64,000 nucleotides of DNA, taken from assembly GCA_964627665.1 (NCBI GenBank), contig CAZVKG010000004.1, positions 1 to 64,000 of the forward strand. The letters are read 5' to 3'. The notes beneath the pieces are model-generated. The model was not told the origin of the DNA and did not search any database. It saw only the letters and a program-made list of their open reading frames with translations. The position numbers and the translations under genes were made by a program. Below are positions 32,021 through 40,696 of the stretch, piece by piece. This DNA is from UBA1351 sp964627665. GTDB taxonomy: Bacteria > Bacillota > Clostridia > Lachnospirales > Vallitaleaceae. Position 1 is the stretch's first letter, and each line of letters starts with the position of its first letter.

Positions 32021-34189
32021 CTATTCTTTGATATTATACCAAATAATTTCATTGGCTTCCATGCTCAAGTCAAACGAAGCGCCATCCCCTCTATAAACTT
32101 TGGTTTCTTGGGCCTCATAGGTATTATTTACGACACAGAATTTATTATTCTTTATGTAGGCATGAACGTCAACATGGTAATTCGAGCTATACCATTGTTC
32201 TAAAGAAGCTTCTGCATGGCTAGCATAAAGAATTGCCCGATGGAGTATACGGGTATTTTGATGACTGTAGGGTAAACCAGTAAAATATACTCCTCGTCCT
32301 TGTCCAAAGTCCCTTGTTGCCAATTGTACGCCTAAATCTCTTTGAACAATAACTGTCGTATCTTCCAAGGCATAAATATCTGCTTGTCCCTGGCCAAAGT
32401 CGATCTCTCCTTGGCAATCCCTTGTAATAAAATGAGTTTGCTCTTGCCAATTGTATTTATCATAGTTTAGCGTAAATCCATTTTCTTTTTCGACGCCAAG
32501 AACATCCGCTAATTGGAAAAACCGTCCTTGATGCTGATGGGCCGTTGGCTCTCCAACACCAATAAATCCGCCACCCTGATAAATAAAATGTCGTATACGT
32601 GTGATAATTGTCTCGTCGATCCAGTAATCACCACCACTATGGGCTGTATCGGCTCCACCCACGTTGATAATAACATCAATGTCATCTAGAAGGTTAGCAT
32701 CTTGCTTAACATCATCAAAGCTTATAAAGCGTACATCATAAGGTCCACCTGCTAGCGCTTCAACAATACCCGCATAGCTATAATTTTGCTTTTGGTATAA
32801 GGCATGATGAACCATGTGGTTTCCCCATGCACGCATATGTCCCCACGCATTTAAAACCGCTACCGTTTTTACACAGTATGGCGTTGTTCCTTTGACATTG
32901 TCATATAAGACTCTAAATTCATCAGCTACACTCTTAATATACTCAATAAAATCCGGGAATTCTAAGGCAAGTTTTAGGTATCCGCCATAACCAATACGGT
33001 CAATGGGCTTTCGAAGAATGGCCCGTCGAGCTGTAACCCAATTTTCTTTCGCTTCTTTTATTGGGTCCCCATTTTCATGGAAGGTATCTGGGAAAAAGTA
33101 AGGTAAAAAGCGACCTTCTGTATATTTAACCCCTTCAATATCACTAATGAGTCGAAGGGTACTTCCGTTACCGACACTTCCGACTACAGAATCCAATCCA
33201 ATCTCTTTAAAGGCTTCTAAAAAAGGCTCTGTCCCTATCCAGTGGTCTCCAAGAAACATCATGGCTTCTTTGCCATAGCTATGAACAATATCGACAAATT
33301 CTTTGGCTAGCGCAGATACTTCTTTGACTTGAAAATGTACAAAATCCATAAATTCCTTTGAGGGCATGCGATATTGATTATTGTAATATCCTTGATCAAT
33401 AATATATTCTGCTCTAAAAGAATAACCGACTTCCTCCTCAAAGCGTTCTAATATATAAGGGCTTACCGATGCTGAATACCCATACCAATCTACATATTTT
33501 TCACGCTTTAATTCATCAAATATCAGTGTGAACTGGTGAAAAAAAGTTGTGAAACGAATGACATCAACATCCGGATTTTCTTCTATAAAGGCTTTGAGGC
33601 GCTTTATACTGTATTCATGAGTCTTAGGCTGACGTACATCAAAGGTCATCTGATGCTCTACATCTTGCCAATCATTGACCACACTATTATACATATGCAC
33701 AGGGTCCCAAATAAGGTATGCTAAAAAACTAACCGTATACTCATGAAAGGGTCTACATGCTTTAATGATAACACTTTGATTATCCCTTTGGTATTCCCAA
33801 TCATCCACACTAACCACTTGGCCTGTAGTACGATCAATGACTTCCCACCATCGTTTTGGCTTGTCATTCTCATTGATTTCCATGAGTTCTTGGCTAATGC
33901 CTTTCATAAGAGGTATTTCTAAGCGCTCTTGCTCTGCCAGGAAAAATCCTGTCATGATGTAACATTGTTGCACTTCTTCCGGATGTTCTTTTGCCCATGC
34001 ATTATCCTTACGCGTTGTATAATAGGTCGCATAACGTTTCGCATCTAAGGCGTTTAACTCCTCCGGAAACTTTGTCCCATCACAGTCTCTCACCGCATCT
34101 GCCCCTAAAAAATTTACAATTTGAAGTGTTTCATCGACAATATCCGTATCCGTGGGTATTGTCAGTCTTCCTCTTAAGTTATCTTTCAT
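32021..34189 (-). CDS. GH112 1,3-beta-galactosyl-N-acetylhexosamine phosphorylase (LnpA-like)
   Basis: 722 aa, full length for GH112. Starts GRLTIPTDTDIVDET and has LGDHWIGTEPF, whose Asp (about D315) aligns with the known general acid D313 of the Bifidobacterium enzyme. C-terminal glutamine-amidotransferase-like domain with INVGGADTAHSGG. The family phosphorolyses galacto-N-biose/lacto-N-biose to Gal-1-P plus GalNAc/GlcNAc; some clostridial members use galactosyl-rhamnose. The NahK-like kinase and GalE nearby favour the first. Its operon carries a dedicated ABC importer, so the disaccharide is taken up intact and cleaved in the cytosol. Confidence 0.92.
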   Translation of the reverse strand: MKDNLRGRLTIPTDTDIVDETLQIVNFLGADAVRDCDGTKFPEELNALDAKRYATYYTTRKDNAWAKEHPEEVQQCYIMTGFFLAEQERLEIPLMKGISQELMEINENDKPKRWWEVIDRTTGQVVSVDDWEYQRDNQSVIIKACRPFHEYTVSFLAYLIWDPVHMYNSVVNDWQDVEHQMTFDVRQPKTHEYSIKRLKAFIEENPDVDVIRFTTFFHQFTLIFDELKREKYVDWYGYSASVSPYILERFEEEVGYSFRAEYIIDQGYYNNQYRMPSKEFMDFVHFQVKEVSALAKEFVDIVHSYGKEAMMFLGDHWIGTEPFLEAFKEIGLDSVVGSVGNGSTLRLISDIEGVKYTEGRFLPYFFPDTFHENGDPIKEAKENWVTARRAILRKPIDRIGYGGYLKLALEFPDFIEYIKSVADEFRVLYDNVKGTTPYCVKTVAVLNAWGHMRAWGNHMVHHALYQKQNYSYAGIVEALAGGPYDVRFISFDDVKQDANLLDDIDVIINVGGADTAHSGGDYWIDETIITRIRHFIYQGGGFIGVGEPTAHQHQGRFFQLADVLGVEKENGFTLNYDKYNWQEQTHFITRDCQGEIDFGQGQADIYALEDTTVIVQRDLGVQLATRDFGQGRGVYFTGLPYSHQNTRILHRAILYASHAEASLEQWYSSNYHVDVHAYIKNNKFCVVNNTYEAQETKVYRGDGASFDLSMEANEIIWYNIKE

Positions 34190-34204
34190 TGTTTGTACTC
34201 CTCG

Positions 34205-34393
34205 TTATTTAGAATGTGGCTTGTTATACACATATAATGCAAGTAAGAGCATACTCAAACCAAGCATTTGTATCATTAATCCTTGAACTCCAATATCCTT
34301 ATGTCCGTTAATGACAAAGATTGTTGCAACAACAACCCATAGGGATGCTAGAACTCGTTTGACTACATCTTTTCCATATTCGTCTTTTATCAT
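34205..34393 (-). CDS. Small membrane protein in the GH112 importer operon
   Basis: 62 aa with two hydrophobic helices (about residues 15-30 and 38-55). It lies 1 nt after the MalG-type permease stop and 15 nt before the GH112 start, so it is inside the operon. It resembles in size and position the small unknown proteins (DUF6903-like, a tentative memory) found next to sugar importers in Lachnospiraceae. A role as a small subunit of the transporter is possible but unproven. Confidence 0.6.
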   Translation of the reverse strand: MIKDEYGKDVVKRVLASLWVVVATIFVINGHKDIGVQGLMIQMLGLSMLLLALYVYNKPHSK

Positions 34394-34394
34394 C

Positions 34395-35273
34395 CTAACC
34401 TTTTAAGCCTCCTAACGTCATTCCTTGCGTTAATCGCTTCTGTACAAAAATATAAAGGATAAGCGTCGGCAGCATGACCATAACCAATCCTGCATACATT
34501 TGTCCATATTGAGCCGCAGCATTTTGGGCTTTCATCAAGTTCATTAGCCCGACCGGGAGTGTTCTAGGACCTCCCGATTTTGTCAACATGGTCATTGAGA
34601 TAATGTACTCGTTCCAGAAGGATAAAAAGTTAAATAAAATGACAGTGACAATGCTTGGCTTTGCCATAGGCAAGATGACCTGACACATGGTTCGAAAATG
34701 TCCCGCACCGTCAACATAGGCTGCTTCTTCAAAGTCTTTTGGAAGTGTAATTAAGTAGCCCGATAATAAATAAATGGTAAAGGGCAAGGCTGTTGACGCA
34801 TATACAAGGGCTAATACAAATATATTGTTCAGTAAAAACCCATTTCCAAAGGTCATATTAAGCCACTTGTCCCCATCAACAAACATGAGAAAAATCGGAA
34901 TAACAATGTAGTTCACATTGATAAATAAGCCTGCCATGAACATTCCCTTGAAAAATTTCTTGCCCACAAAGTTAAACCGTGTTAACACATACGATGCAGG
35001 TAAGGCTACTACCAGCAAAATAAGAATCGCCACTGAAGTAACAATAACCGATGTCAACATATAACTTCCCATGTTGGCCTTATTCCAGGCATCGGCAAAG
35101 TTTTGTACATAAAATCCTGCCGGCATGGCCCAAGGGTTTCCATAGAACTCTGCATTTTCCTTGATGGAAGCTAAAAATACCCAAGCAACCGGAACAATAA
35201 TGGTGATCGTTAGCGAAATGAGTGCAACATATATAAAAATTTTATACAAGGTATTTGTCTTTTGTTTTTTCAT
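34395..35273 (-). CDS. Carbohydrate ABC transporter permease (MalG/LplC type)
   Basis: 292 aa with six membrane segments. The EAA loop (DFEEAAYVDGAGHFRTMCQV, then ILPMAKPSIVTV) that contacts the ATPase is intact. It pairs with the MalF-type permease 9 nt upstream and the lipoprotein SBP. No ATPase gene is in the operon, which is normal for this family where a shared MsmK-like ATPase is encoded elsewhere. Probable cargo: the GH112 disaccharide. Confidence 0.9.
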   Translation of the reverse strand: MKKQKTNTLYKIFIYVALISLTITIIVPVAWVFLASIKENAEFYGNPWAMPAGFYVQNFADAWNKANMGSYMLTSVIVTSVAILILLVVALPASYVLTRFNFVGKKFFKGMFMAGLFINVNYIVIPIFLMFVDGDKWLNMTFGNGFLLNNIFVLALVYASTALPFTIYLLSGYLITLPKDFEEAAYVDGAGHFRTMCQVILPMAKPSIVTVILFNFLSFWNEYIISMTMLTKSGGPRTLPVGLMNLMKAQNAAAQYGQMYAGLVMVMLPTLILYIFVQKRLTQGMTLGGLKG

Positions 35274-35282
35274 AGTATCCTC

Positions 35283-36173
35283 CTAGAATTCAAGCGGTTC
35301 ACGTTTTGTAATTGTGCTGATAACAGCTGATAGTGCAAAAGAAAAGATAAAGATAACCACACCGATCGCCATACCATAGCCATAACTTGAATTCGTATAG
35401 GCTTGTTTATACATATAACTTAAGAAGACTTCTGTACTTCCATCCGGTCCACCTGATGTCATGGCTTGCACGAAAAGAAAACTCATGTTAATCGAACTAA
35501 TAATAAAGAATGTGAGTGTCGTTCGAATATTCGTCCAGATAAGCGGTAAAGTGATCTGGAAAAACTGAGTAATCTTGCCGGCACCTTCCATGCCGGCAGA
35601 TTCATATAAACTTTTTGGAATACTTGACATACTTGCGATATACATAACCATATAATATCCTACTGCTTGCCACACCATCGCAGCAACCAGACTATAGATA
35701 ACAATCTTTTGATCGCCTAGCCATAATATATCGGGCTGGTCAGGTCGAAACAAACGAATGAAACTGTTGAGTATACCGTTTTTAGGGTCATATATTGCAC
35801 TAAAAATAGCTGCAATGACTACAACAGATAAAATATTCGGGATGTAAAATACAATTCTAAAGATATTCGCCCCTTTAATTTTCTCCTGGGTAAGGATTGC
35901 CGCAAACAATATCGCGAATACAAAGGTAATGAGTGTTACGAGAATTAATAATAACAATGTATTTTGAAACGATTGATAGAACCGTTGGTCTTCAAAAAGA
36001 ATTCTAAAGTTATTTAATCCAACAAATTCTTTGTTTGGCGAAAAGCCTCCCCATTTAAACAGCGACATTTTGAATACGTTTATTGTAGGTATAACCATAA
36101 AAACGATAAATAAAATCACTGCAGGAGAAAGACAACATGTAATAAATAACCGACTGCTTTTTCCGTTTTTCAT
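35283..36173 (-). CDS. Carbohydrate ABC transporter permease (MalF/UgpA type)
   Basis: 296 aa with six membrane segments and the EAA loop (SLYESAGMEGAGKITQFFQI, TLPLIW). MTSGGPDGSTEVFLSYMYKQ is the typical MalF-like loop before the last helix. It forms a heterodimer with the permease downstream. Likely substrate: galacto-N-biose, lacto-N-biose or a related disaccharide, on the evidence of the co-operonic phosphorylase. Confidence 0.9.
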   Translation of the reverse strand: MKNGKSSRLFITCCLSPAVILFIVFMVIPTINVFKMSLFKWGGFSPNKEFVGLNNFRILFEDQRFYQSFQNTLLLLILVTLITFVFAILFAAILTQEKIKGANIFRIVFYIPNILSVVVIAAIFSAIYDPKNGILNSFIRLFRPDQPDILWLGDQKIVIYSLVAAMVWQAVGYYMVMYIASMSSIPKSLYESAGMEGAGKITQFFQITLPLIWTNIRTTLTFFIISSINMSFLFVQAMTSGGPDGSTEVFLSYMYKQAYTNSSYGYGMAIGVVIFIFSFALSAVISTITKREPLEF

Positions 36174-36216
36174 TTGTCTAAAGATCTCCTTACATTTTTC
36201 ATTCGATCAATTTTAA

Positions 36217-37617
36217 TTATTTCAAGGCTTCTCGAAGTCGTTCACTTGCTTGGATAACACTTGAAACCCATTCATCTCGAGTCTTGTCACCAGTTACTAA
36301 ACTGTCAACTGTTCCAAATAAAGAGTCAGCCATATTAACCCCTTCTACAGGTTCTGTTGTCGCAAAGTTACCCATAGCAGCTTTTGCTCCATCATTATAA
36401 ACACTATAGAAAAGTTGGTTTTCACCAGAAAGATATTCTGTCATATCAAAAATAGGTTGTACTGCGTTACTGTTCGCAAATATCGCTGCCGCTTGGTCCG
36501 AATATAAGAAGCTAATAAATTCTTTAGCAAGGTCAGGATTTTTTGCTGCTGCAGGAACCCATGCTTGTTCAAAAAATGTATAGGAATATTGATCTGAATT
36601 TGCATCAAGTGCCGGCAAAGCTGTAAAGCCCCACTCGAACCCTTCTACTCTTGGTGCATCGGCCATTTCTCCGGTAACCCATGTACCGTTTGGCATAAAT
36701 AAAGCTTCATTATCTAAAATGAGTTGCTGATTTTTTAAATAGTTTTCATTATTGGCATTTGCAGGTGTTGTTGCTTCTGTATATGCCGCCAATTTTTCAA
36801 CAATATCAAAGGCTTTTTGAGCTTCATCTGTTGTCCAGATACCATCTTCATACGTCATAGCAGCGTTAAATAGAGCCGGTCCTCCTGTTACATTTAAAAG
36901 TCCATAAAAAAGTGCATCAAAGTAGCCGGTTGTCGGATAGGTAAATAATGCGATGCCTTCTTCTTGTGCCATATCCCCAAGTGTCCACATTTCATCCCAT
37001 GTTATTGGAACGCTCCAACCTTTTTCTTCAAATAATGCTGCATTGTAGAATAATCCGCAAGGACTATAAAACATTGGTGCCAAATATGTCTTTCCTTCGC
37101 CATATGGATTGGTAATTCGTGTTGATGTGAATCCCGGAATCAACTTATCAGATACAGTAATATCTTCTCCAGGAATTGTCATGCTTAAGACATCTGTAAT
37201 ATCTAAGAGGGCTTGTTCTTTAATCAAAGTTTCTGTTAAAGCTGCCGGACGACCAACACCTAAATGAACCACATCCGGATAATCTCCTGCCTTCATACTT
37301 GGGCTAATAACATCTTCTAGATTTTTGTCCACAATAAGCTCGATACTTACACCCGGATGTACTGCTTCAAATGCTGCGGCAACATCTGTCCACATTTGTG
37401 CACCATAAGCAGTTTCAATCGCTGCAACTGTTAATGTTTCTTCTTCTGTATCCCCTGTTGTTGAATCTGTTGCTTCATCTGTAGCCGCTTCATTAGAAGT
37501 CTCACCTCCATTAGCTGCTGATGTCTCCCCTGAATTCGATGTTTCACCATTTTGGCATCCTGCAGAAAGTCCTGCAATTAATACCATGACTAATAAAATA
37601 CTTAGTACTTTTTTCAT
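36217..37617 (-). CDS. Carbohydrate ABC transporter solute-binding lipoprotein (family 1)
   Basis: 466 aa from ATG 37617; the longer frame at 37638 uses a start within the ribosome binding site. The signal peptide ends in LSAGCQNGE (lipobox cysteine), followed by a Glu/Thr/Ser-rich linker. YSPCGLFYNAALFEEKGWS is the family 1 SBP landmark. First gene of the importer-GH112 operon. A clear promoter could not be fixed in the 110-nt AT-rich gap upstream (37639-37748). Confidence 0.9.
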   Translation of the reverse strand: MKKVLSILLVMVLIAGLSAGCQNGETSNSGETSAANGGETSNEAATDEATDSTTGDTEEETLTVAAIETAYGAQMWTDVAAAFEAVHPGVSIELIVDKNLEDVISPSMKAGDYPDVVHLGVGRPAALTETLIKEQALLDITDVLSMTIPGEDITVSDKLIPGFTSTRITNPYGEGKTYLAPMFYSPCGLFYNAALFEEKGWSVPITWDEMWTLGDMAQEEGIALFTYPTTGYFDALFYGLLNVTGGPALFNAAMTYEDGIWTTDEAQKAFDIVEKLAAYTEATTPANANNENYLKNQQLILDNEALFMPNGTWVTGEMADAPRVEGFEWGFTALPALDANSDQYSYTFFEQAWVPAAAKNPDLAKEFISFLYSDQAAAIFANSNAVQPIFDMTEYLSGENQLFYSVYNDGAKAAMGNFATTEPVEGVNMADSLFGTVDSLVTGDKTRDEWVSSVIQASERLREALK

Positions 37618-37748
37618 AATATCTCTTCTCCTTTTCATTATAAGATATCATTATTATAAGCATTGTATTTTCTTACGAATACATGATTATTGTTACTTTT
37701 TTTATATATCTTGCTTTACAAACAATTTTACGCAAAATCTTCAGACCT

Positions 37749-38900
37749 TTACCAATATCTATTCCAATCCCTCGACAATCGTATTAATGCTTCCATATAA
37801 AAATAGTCACCCCAAAGATTACTTTCATCCACGCCCTGTTGATGAGGGATGGAATATACACCATGCAACAAAAGTCCTTCAGACTCTTCAAAATCTTTCG
37901 ATATATAATTTTCTATGAGTTCTGTCATGATTGCATGGACCACTTCCATGTATTCTTCTTTTTTCCGGATGGAGCTTAGATGTTTTATCCCTTCCAAAAT
38001 CCCGCACACCGCAATAGTTGCTGCAGATGAATCTCTCGGTTCTTGATCTTGTTCTCCAAATGCTAAATCCCAATAAGGTATATCATCTTTAGGCAAATGT
38101 TCAATATAATAATCCGTAACATTCATAAACGCCTCAAGGAATACTTTATCTTTGGTATATGCATAGGCTAAGATAAAACCATAGATTCCCCACGCTTGTC
38201 CCCTCGCCCACGCCGAATCATCCCGATGTCCTTGGGCTGTTTCCCCGCGCAAGGGTTTATGGGTTTTTATGTCGAAGTAGAATGTGTGGTGAGTACTGTA
38301 ATCGTCACGCAAGACCACTTCAAGAGCTGTATAGGCATGATTAGATGCCACTTCATAAAACTTTTGTTCACCTGTCTGTTCATATGCCCAAAACAAAAGA
38401 GGGATGTTCATATATGCATCAATAATCAAACGATAGCTTTCGGCTTGTTTCATAGGCCCCCAGGCTTGTAAGAACTTTCCTTCATCCGTATATCGGTGAA
38501 GAAGCCATCGTGCTGCTTCAATAGCAATGTCTTTTGCTTTTTGTAATCCCAGTATTTTATATGCTGCCACACAGGATAACGAATATAAAAAGCCTATATC
38601 ATGATGGTCTAGAACCCATTTATTGCGAAGCCTTGTTTCGAAGCTATCGACATGTCGAGTTATTAACTTTTTAAGCACTTCCTCACTCTTGACTTCATAA
38701 CACAATGATAATATTCCTGTATAAAAACCTTCTGTCCAACACTCTTTATTCTCATGCTTACTATATCTTCCCTTTTCACATGACGCAGATGGAAAAAGTC
38801 CTTCATCCAAGTGGGCGTCTGTGTTCAAGTAATGTAAGGCATGGTCTCTTGCTTTGTCCAATGCGAGTTTATACATCTGCTGGTTTTTATTTATATCCAT
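37749..38900 (-). CDS. GH88 unsaturated glucuronyl hydrolase
   Basis: 383 aa. Conserved aspartates are visible: LDHHDIGFLYS (about D101) and SYRLIIDAYMNIPLLFWA (about D161), matching D88 and D149 of the characterised Bacillus enzyme; DDSAWARGQAWGIYGF and PRDSSAATIAVCGI are hallmark GH88 blocks. It hydrates the double bond of 4,5-unsaturated uronic disaccharides made by polysaccharide lyases from hyaluronan, chondroitin or heparin-type chains. No signal peptide: cytosolic action after uptake by the linked importer. Starts at TAATG overlapping the permease stop. GH105-type rhamnogalacturonyl activity is a less likely alternative. Confidence 0.9.
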   Translation of the reverse strand: MDINKNQQMYKLALDKARDHALHYLNTDAHLDEGLFPSASCEKGRYSKHENKECWTEGFYTGILSLCYEVKSEEVLKKLITRHVDSFETRLRNKWVLDHHDIGFLYSLSCVAAYKILGLQKAKDIAIEAARWLLHRYTDEGKFLQAWGPMKQAESYRLIIDAYMNIPLLFWAYEQTGEQKFYEVASNHAYTALEVVLRDDYSTHHTFYFDIKTHKPLRGETAQGHRDDSAWARGQAWGIYGFILAYAYTKDKVFLEAFMNVTDYYIEHLPKDDIPYWDLAFGEQDQEPRDSSAATIAVCGILEGIKHLSSIRKKEEYMEVVHAIMTELIENYISKDFEESEGLLLHGVYSIPHQQGVDESNLWGDYFYMEALIRLSRDWNRYW

Positions 38901-39736
38901 TATCCTTTCACCCCACTTGTAGCGACACCTTCAACAAAATAATTTTGGGCGAAGATGAAAATAAGGATGACCGGTAATAGAACCAAAGTTGCTCCCGCCA
39001 TTAACACGCCATAGTTTAATACTTGACCGGTTGCAAACAGTTGAATACCTACTGAAAGCATTTGTTTTTTAACATCTGATATATATAAGTAAGGGCTCAT
39101 ATAATCATTCCAAATCCAAACAAATGAAAAAAGCATCATGGTTGCAACTGCCGGTTTTGCCAATGGCATAATGATTTTGAAATATATTTGAAAATGACCG
39201 CATCCGTCTATACGTGCTGCTTCTGAAAGTGATTCCGGAATGCTAATAAAAGCCTGTCTTAATAAAAACACAAAATAAACGTCCACTAAGCTTGGTAAAA
39301 TGATTGACCACATTGTATTCAGAATTCCTATTCTTTTGAATATAATATAGCGTGGTAGAATCATGATATCACTTGGAATCATCAGTGCGGCTAATAAAAC
39401 CATGAAGATTACATCACGCCCTTTAAATTGTATCTTTGAAAATCCGTATGCCGTATAGCTGACAAAAAAGAATTTAAGTAAGAGACTGGTTCCGGTCATA
39501 ATGATTGTATTGCGATACCATTGCATAAAGTCATAGTAGTCACTCACAAATAGTGCTTGTATATTGTCAAGAATCCATTGACTTGGCCAGAGTTTAAAGG
39601 AGGCCTGAAGAACTTCACTTTCAATTTTAAAGGTCGATAGAATCATAAATATAAAGGGAAATACCGAACCTAGTCCGATAATGATCATAAGCATCGTAAA
39701 TATGATTTTAGGCAATTTTTTGGATTTCATTTCCAT
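38900..39736 (-). CDS. Carbohydrate ABC transporter permease (MalG type)
   Basis: 278 aa from ATG 39736 with AAGGAGG upstream; a start at 39781 would overlap the upstream permease gene. Six membrane segments and the EAA loop (SLSEAARIDGCGHFQIYFKI). It pairs with the permease upstream and is translationally coupled to the GH88 gene. The likely cargo is an unsaturated glycosaminoglycan disaccharide. Confidence 0.9.
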   Translation of the reverse strand: MEMKSKKLPKIIFTMLMIIIGLGSVFPFIFMILSTFKIESEVLQASFKLWPSQWILDNIQALFVSDYYDFMQWYRNTIIMTGTSLLLKFFFVSYTAYGFSKIQFKGRDVIFMVLLAALMIPSDIMILPRYIIFKRIGILNTMWSIILPSLVDVYFVFLLRQAFISIPESLSEAARIDGCGHFQIYFKIIMPLAKPAVATMMLFSFVWIWNDYMSPYLYISDVKKQMLSVGIQLFATGQVLNYGVLMAGATLVLLPVILIFIFAQNYFVEGVATSGVKG

Positions 39737-39752
39737 TGCGATTTCCTCCTTT

Positions 39753-40637
39753 CTAGTAGGTGACCCATTTTTTTTGCCCACGCCATTGAACTAGGGTAAT
39801 TATCATTACAATTCCAAACATAATCATAGCTTGCGCACTCGCATAACTTGTATCAAATCGCGTGAATGCTGTTCGAACAATATTAATCGACATAACTGTT
39901 GTCGCTTGTCCGGGACCACCTTGTGTCAAAGATTGAATGACCGTAAAGTTTTGAAGCGATGTAATCAATGAACTAATTGACAAGAAAAATGTTGTTGGCG
40001 ACACAACGGGTAATATAACATGTATGATTTGTTGAAATTTGTTCGCCCCATCGATTCTTGCAGCTTCGGTCAATTCTTTGGGTACACCTTGTAAAGCCGC
40101 TAAATAAACAATCATATTAAGTCCTACACTTTTCCAAACTGCGATTGCCACAACCGTTGGAAGCACTAGCGTAGAATCCGTTAACATGATCGGCGGGTTT
40201 TCAATGCCTGCTTTTAATAGCATCCCAACAATGGGTCCTCGTGCACCAAGTAATAATCGGAAAACAACGGCAACTGCCACCATATTGGAAACATATGGCA
40301 TGAAAACCATGGATCTTAGTGTTTTCTTAAAATAAACACCTTTATTTAATATAATCGCTAAGGTAAATCCAATAAGCATAATCATGGGTACATAGATTAA
40401 CGAATAAATTGCCGTTCTCTGTAAGGCCGCTAGAGCATCCGGATCATTAAAAAATCGGATGAAATTTGCAAGTCCTACAAATTGAATATTATCAAGTTTT
40501 GTTATGTACTTTAAATTTACAAAGGATAATCCCATTGCAATAATAAAGGGAATTCCTGTAAATAAAGTAAACACGAATATATAGGGTAGGATAAACATAT
40601 ATCCTGTTAATGTTTCCATTAATTGCCTTTTTTTCAC
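39753..40637 (-). CDS. Carbohydrate ABC transporter permease (MalF type)
   Basis: 294 aa with six membrane segments and the EAA loop (ELTEAARIDGANKFQQIIHV). First permease of the GH88 importer, located 59 nt after the SBP gene; this gap contains a GC-rich hairpin. Its partner lies 16 nt downstream. No dedicated ATPase gene is present. Confidence 0.9.
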   Translation of the reverse strand: MKKRQLMETLTGYMFILPYIFVFTLFTGIPFIIAMGLSFVNLKYITKLDNIQFVGLANFIRFFNDPDALAALQRTAIYSLIYVPMIMLIGFTLAIILNKGVYFKKTLRSMVFMPYVSNMVAVAVVFRLLLGARGPIVGMLLKAGIENPPIMLTDSTLVLPTVVAIAVWKSVGLNMIVYLAALQGVPKELTEAARIDGANKFQQIIHVILPVVSPTTFFLSISSLITSLQNFTVIQSLTQGGPGQATTVMSINIVRTAFTRFDTSYASAQAMIMFGIVMIITLVQWRGQKKWVTY

Positions 40638-40659
40638 AATAACACCTCTTTCTATGAAA

Positions 40660-40683
40660 ACGCCGCTACGATTGTAGCGGCGT
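40660..40683 (-). terminator. Intercistronic hairpin after the GH88-importer SBP gene
   Basis: ACGCCGCTAC pairs perfectly with GTAGCGGCGT around a 4-nt loop; on the transcript the stem is followed by four U. It is a weak terminator/attenuator, giving more binding protein than permease. Confidence 0.65.
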
Positions 40684-40696
40684 ATAGTGTCATATC

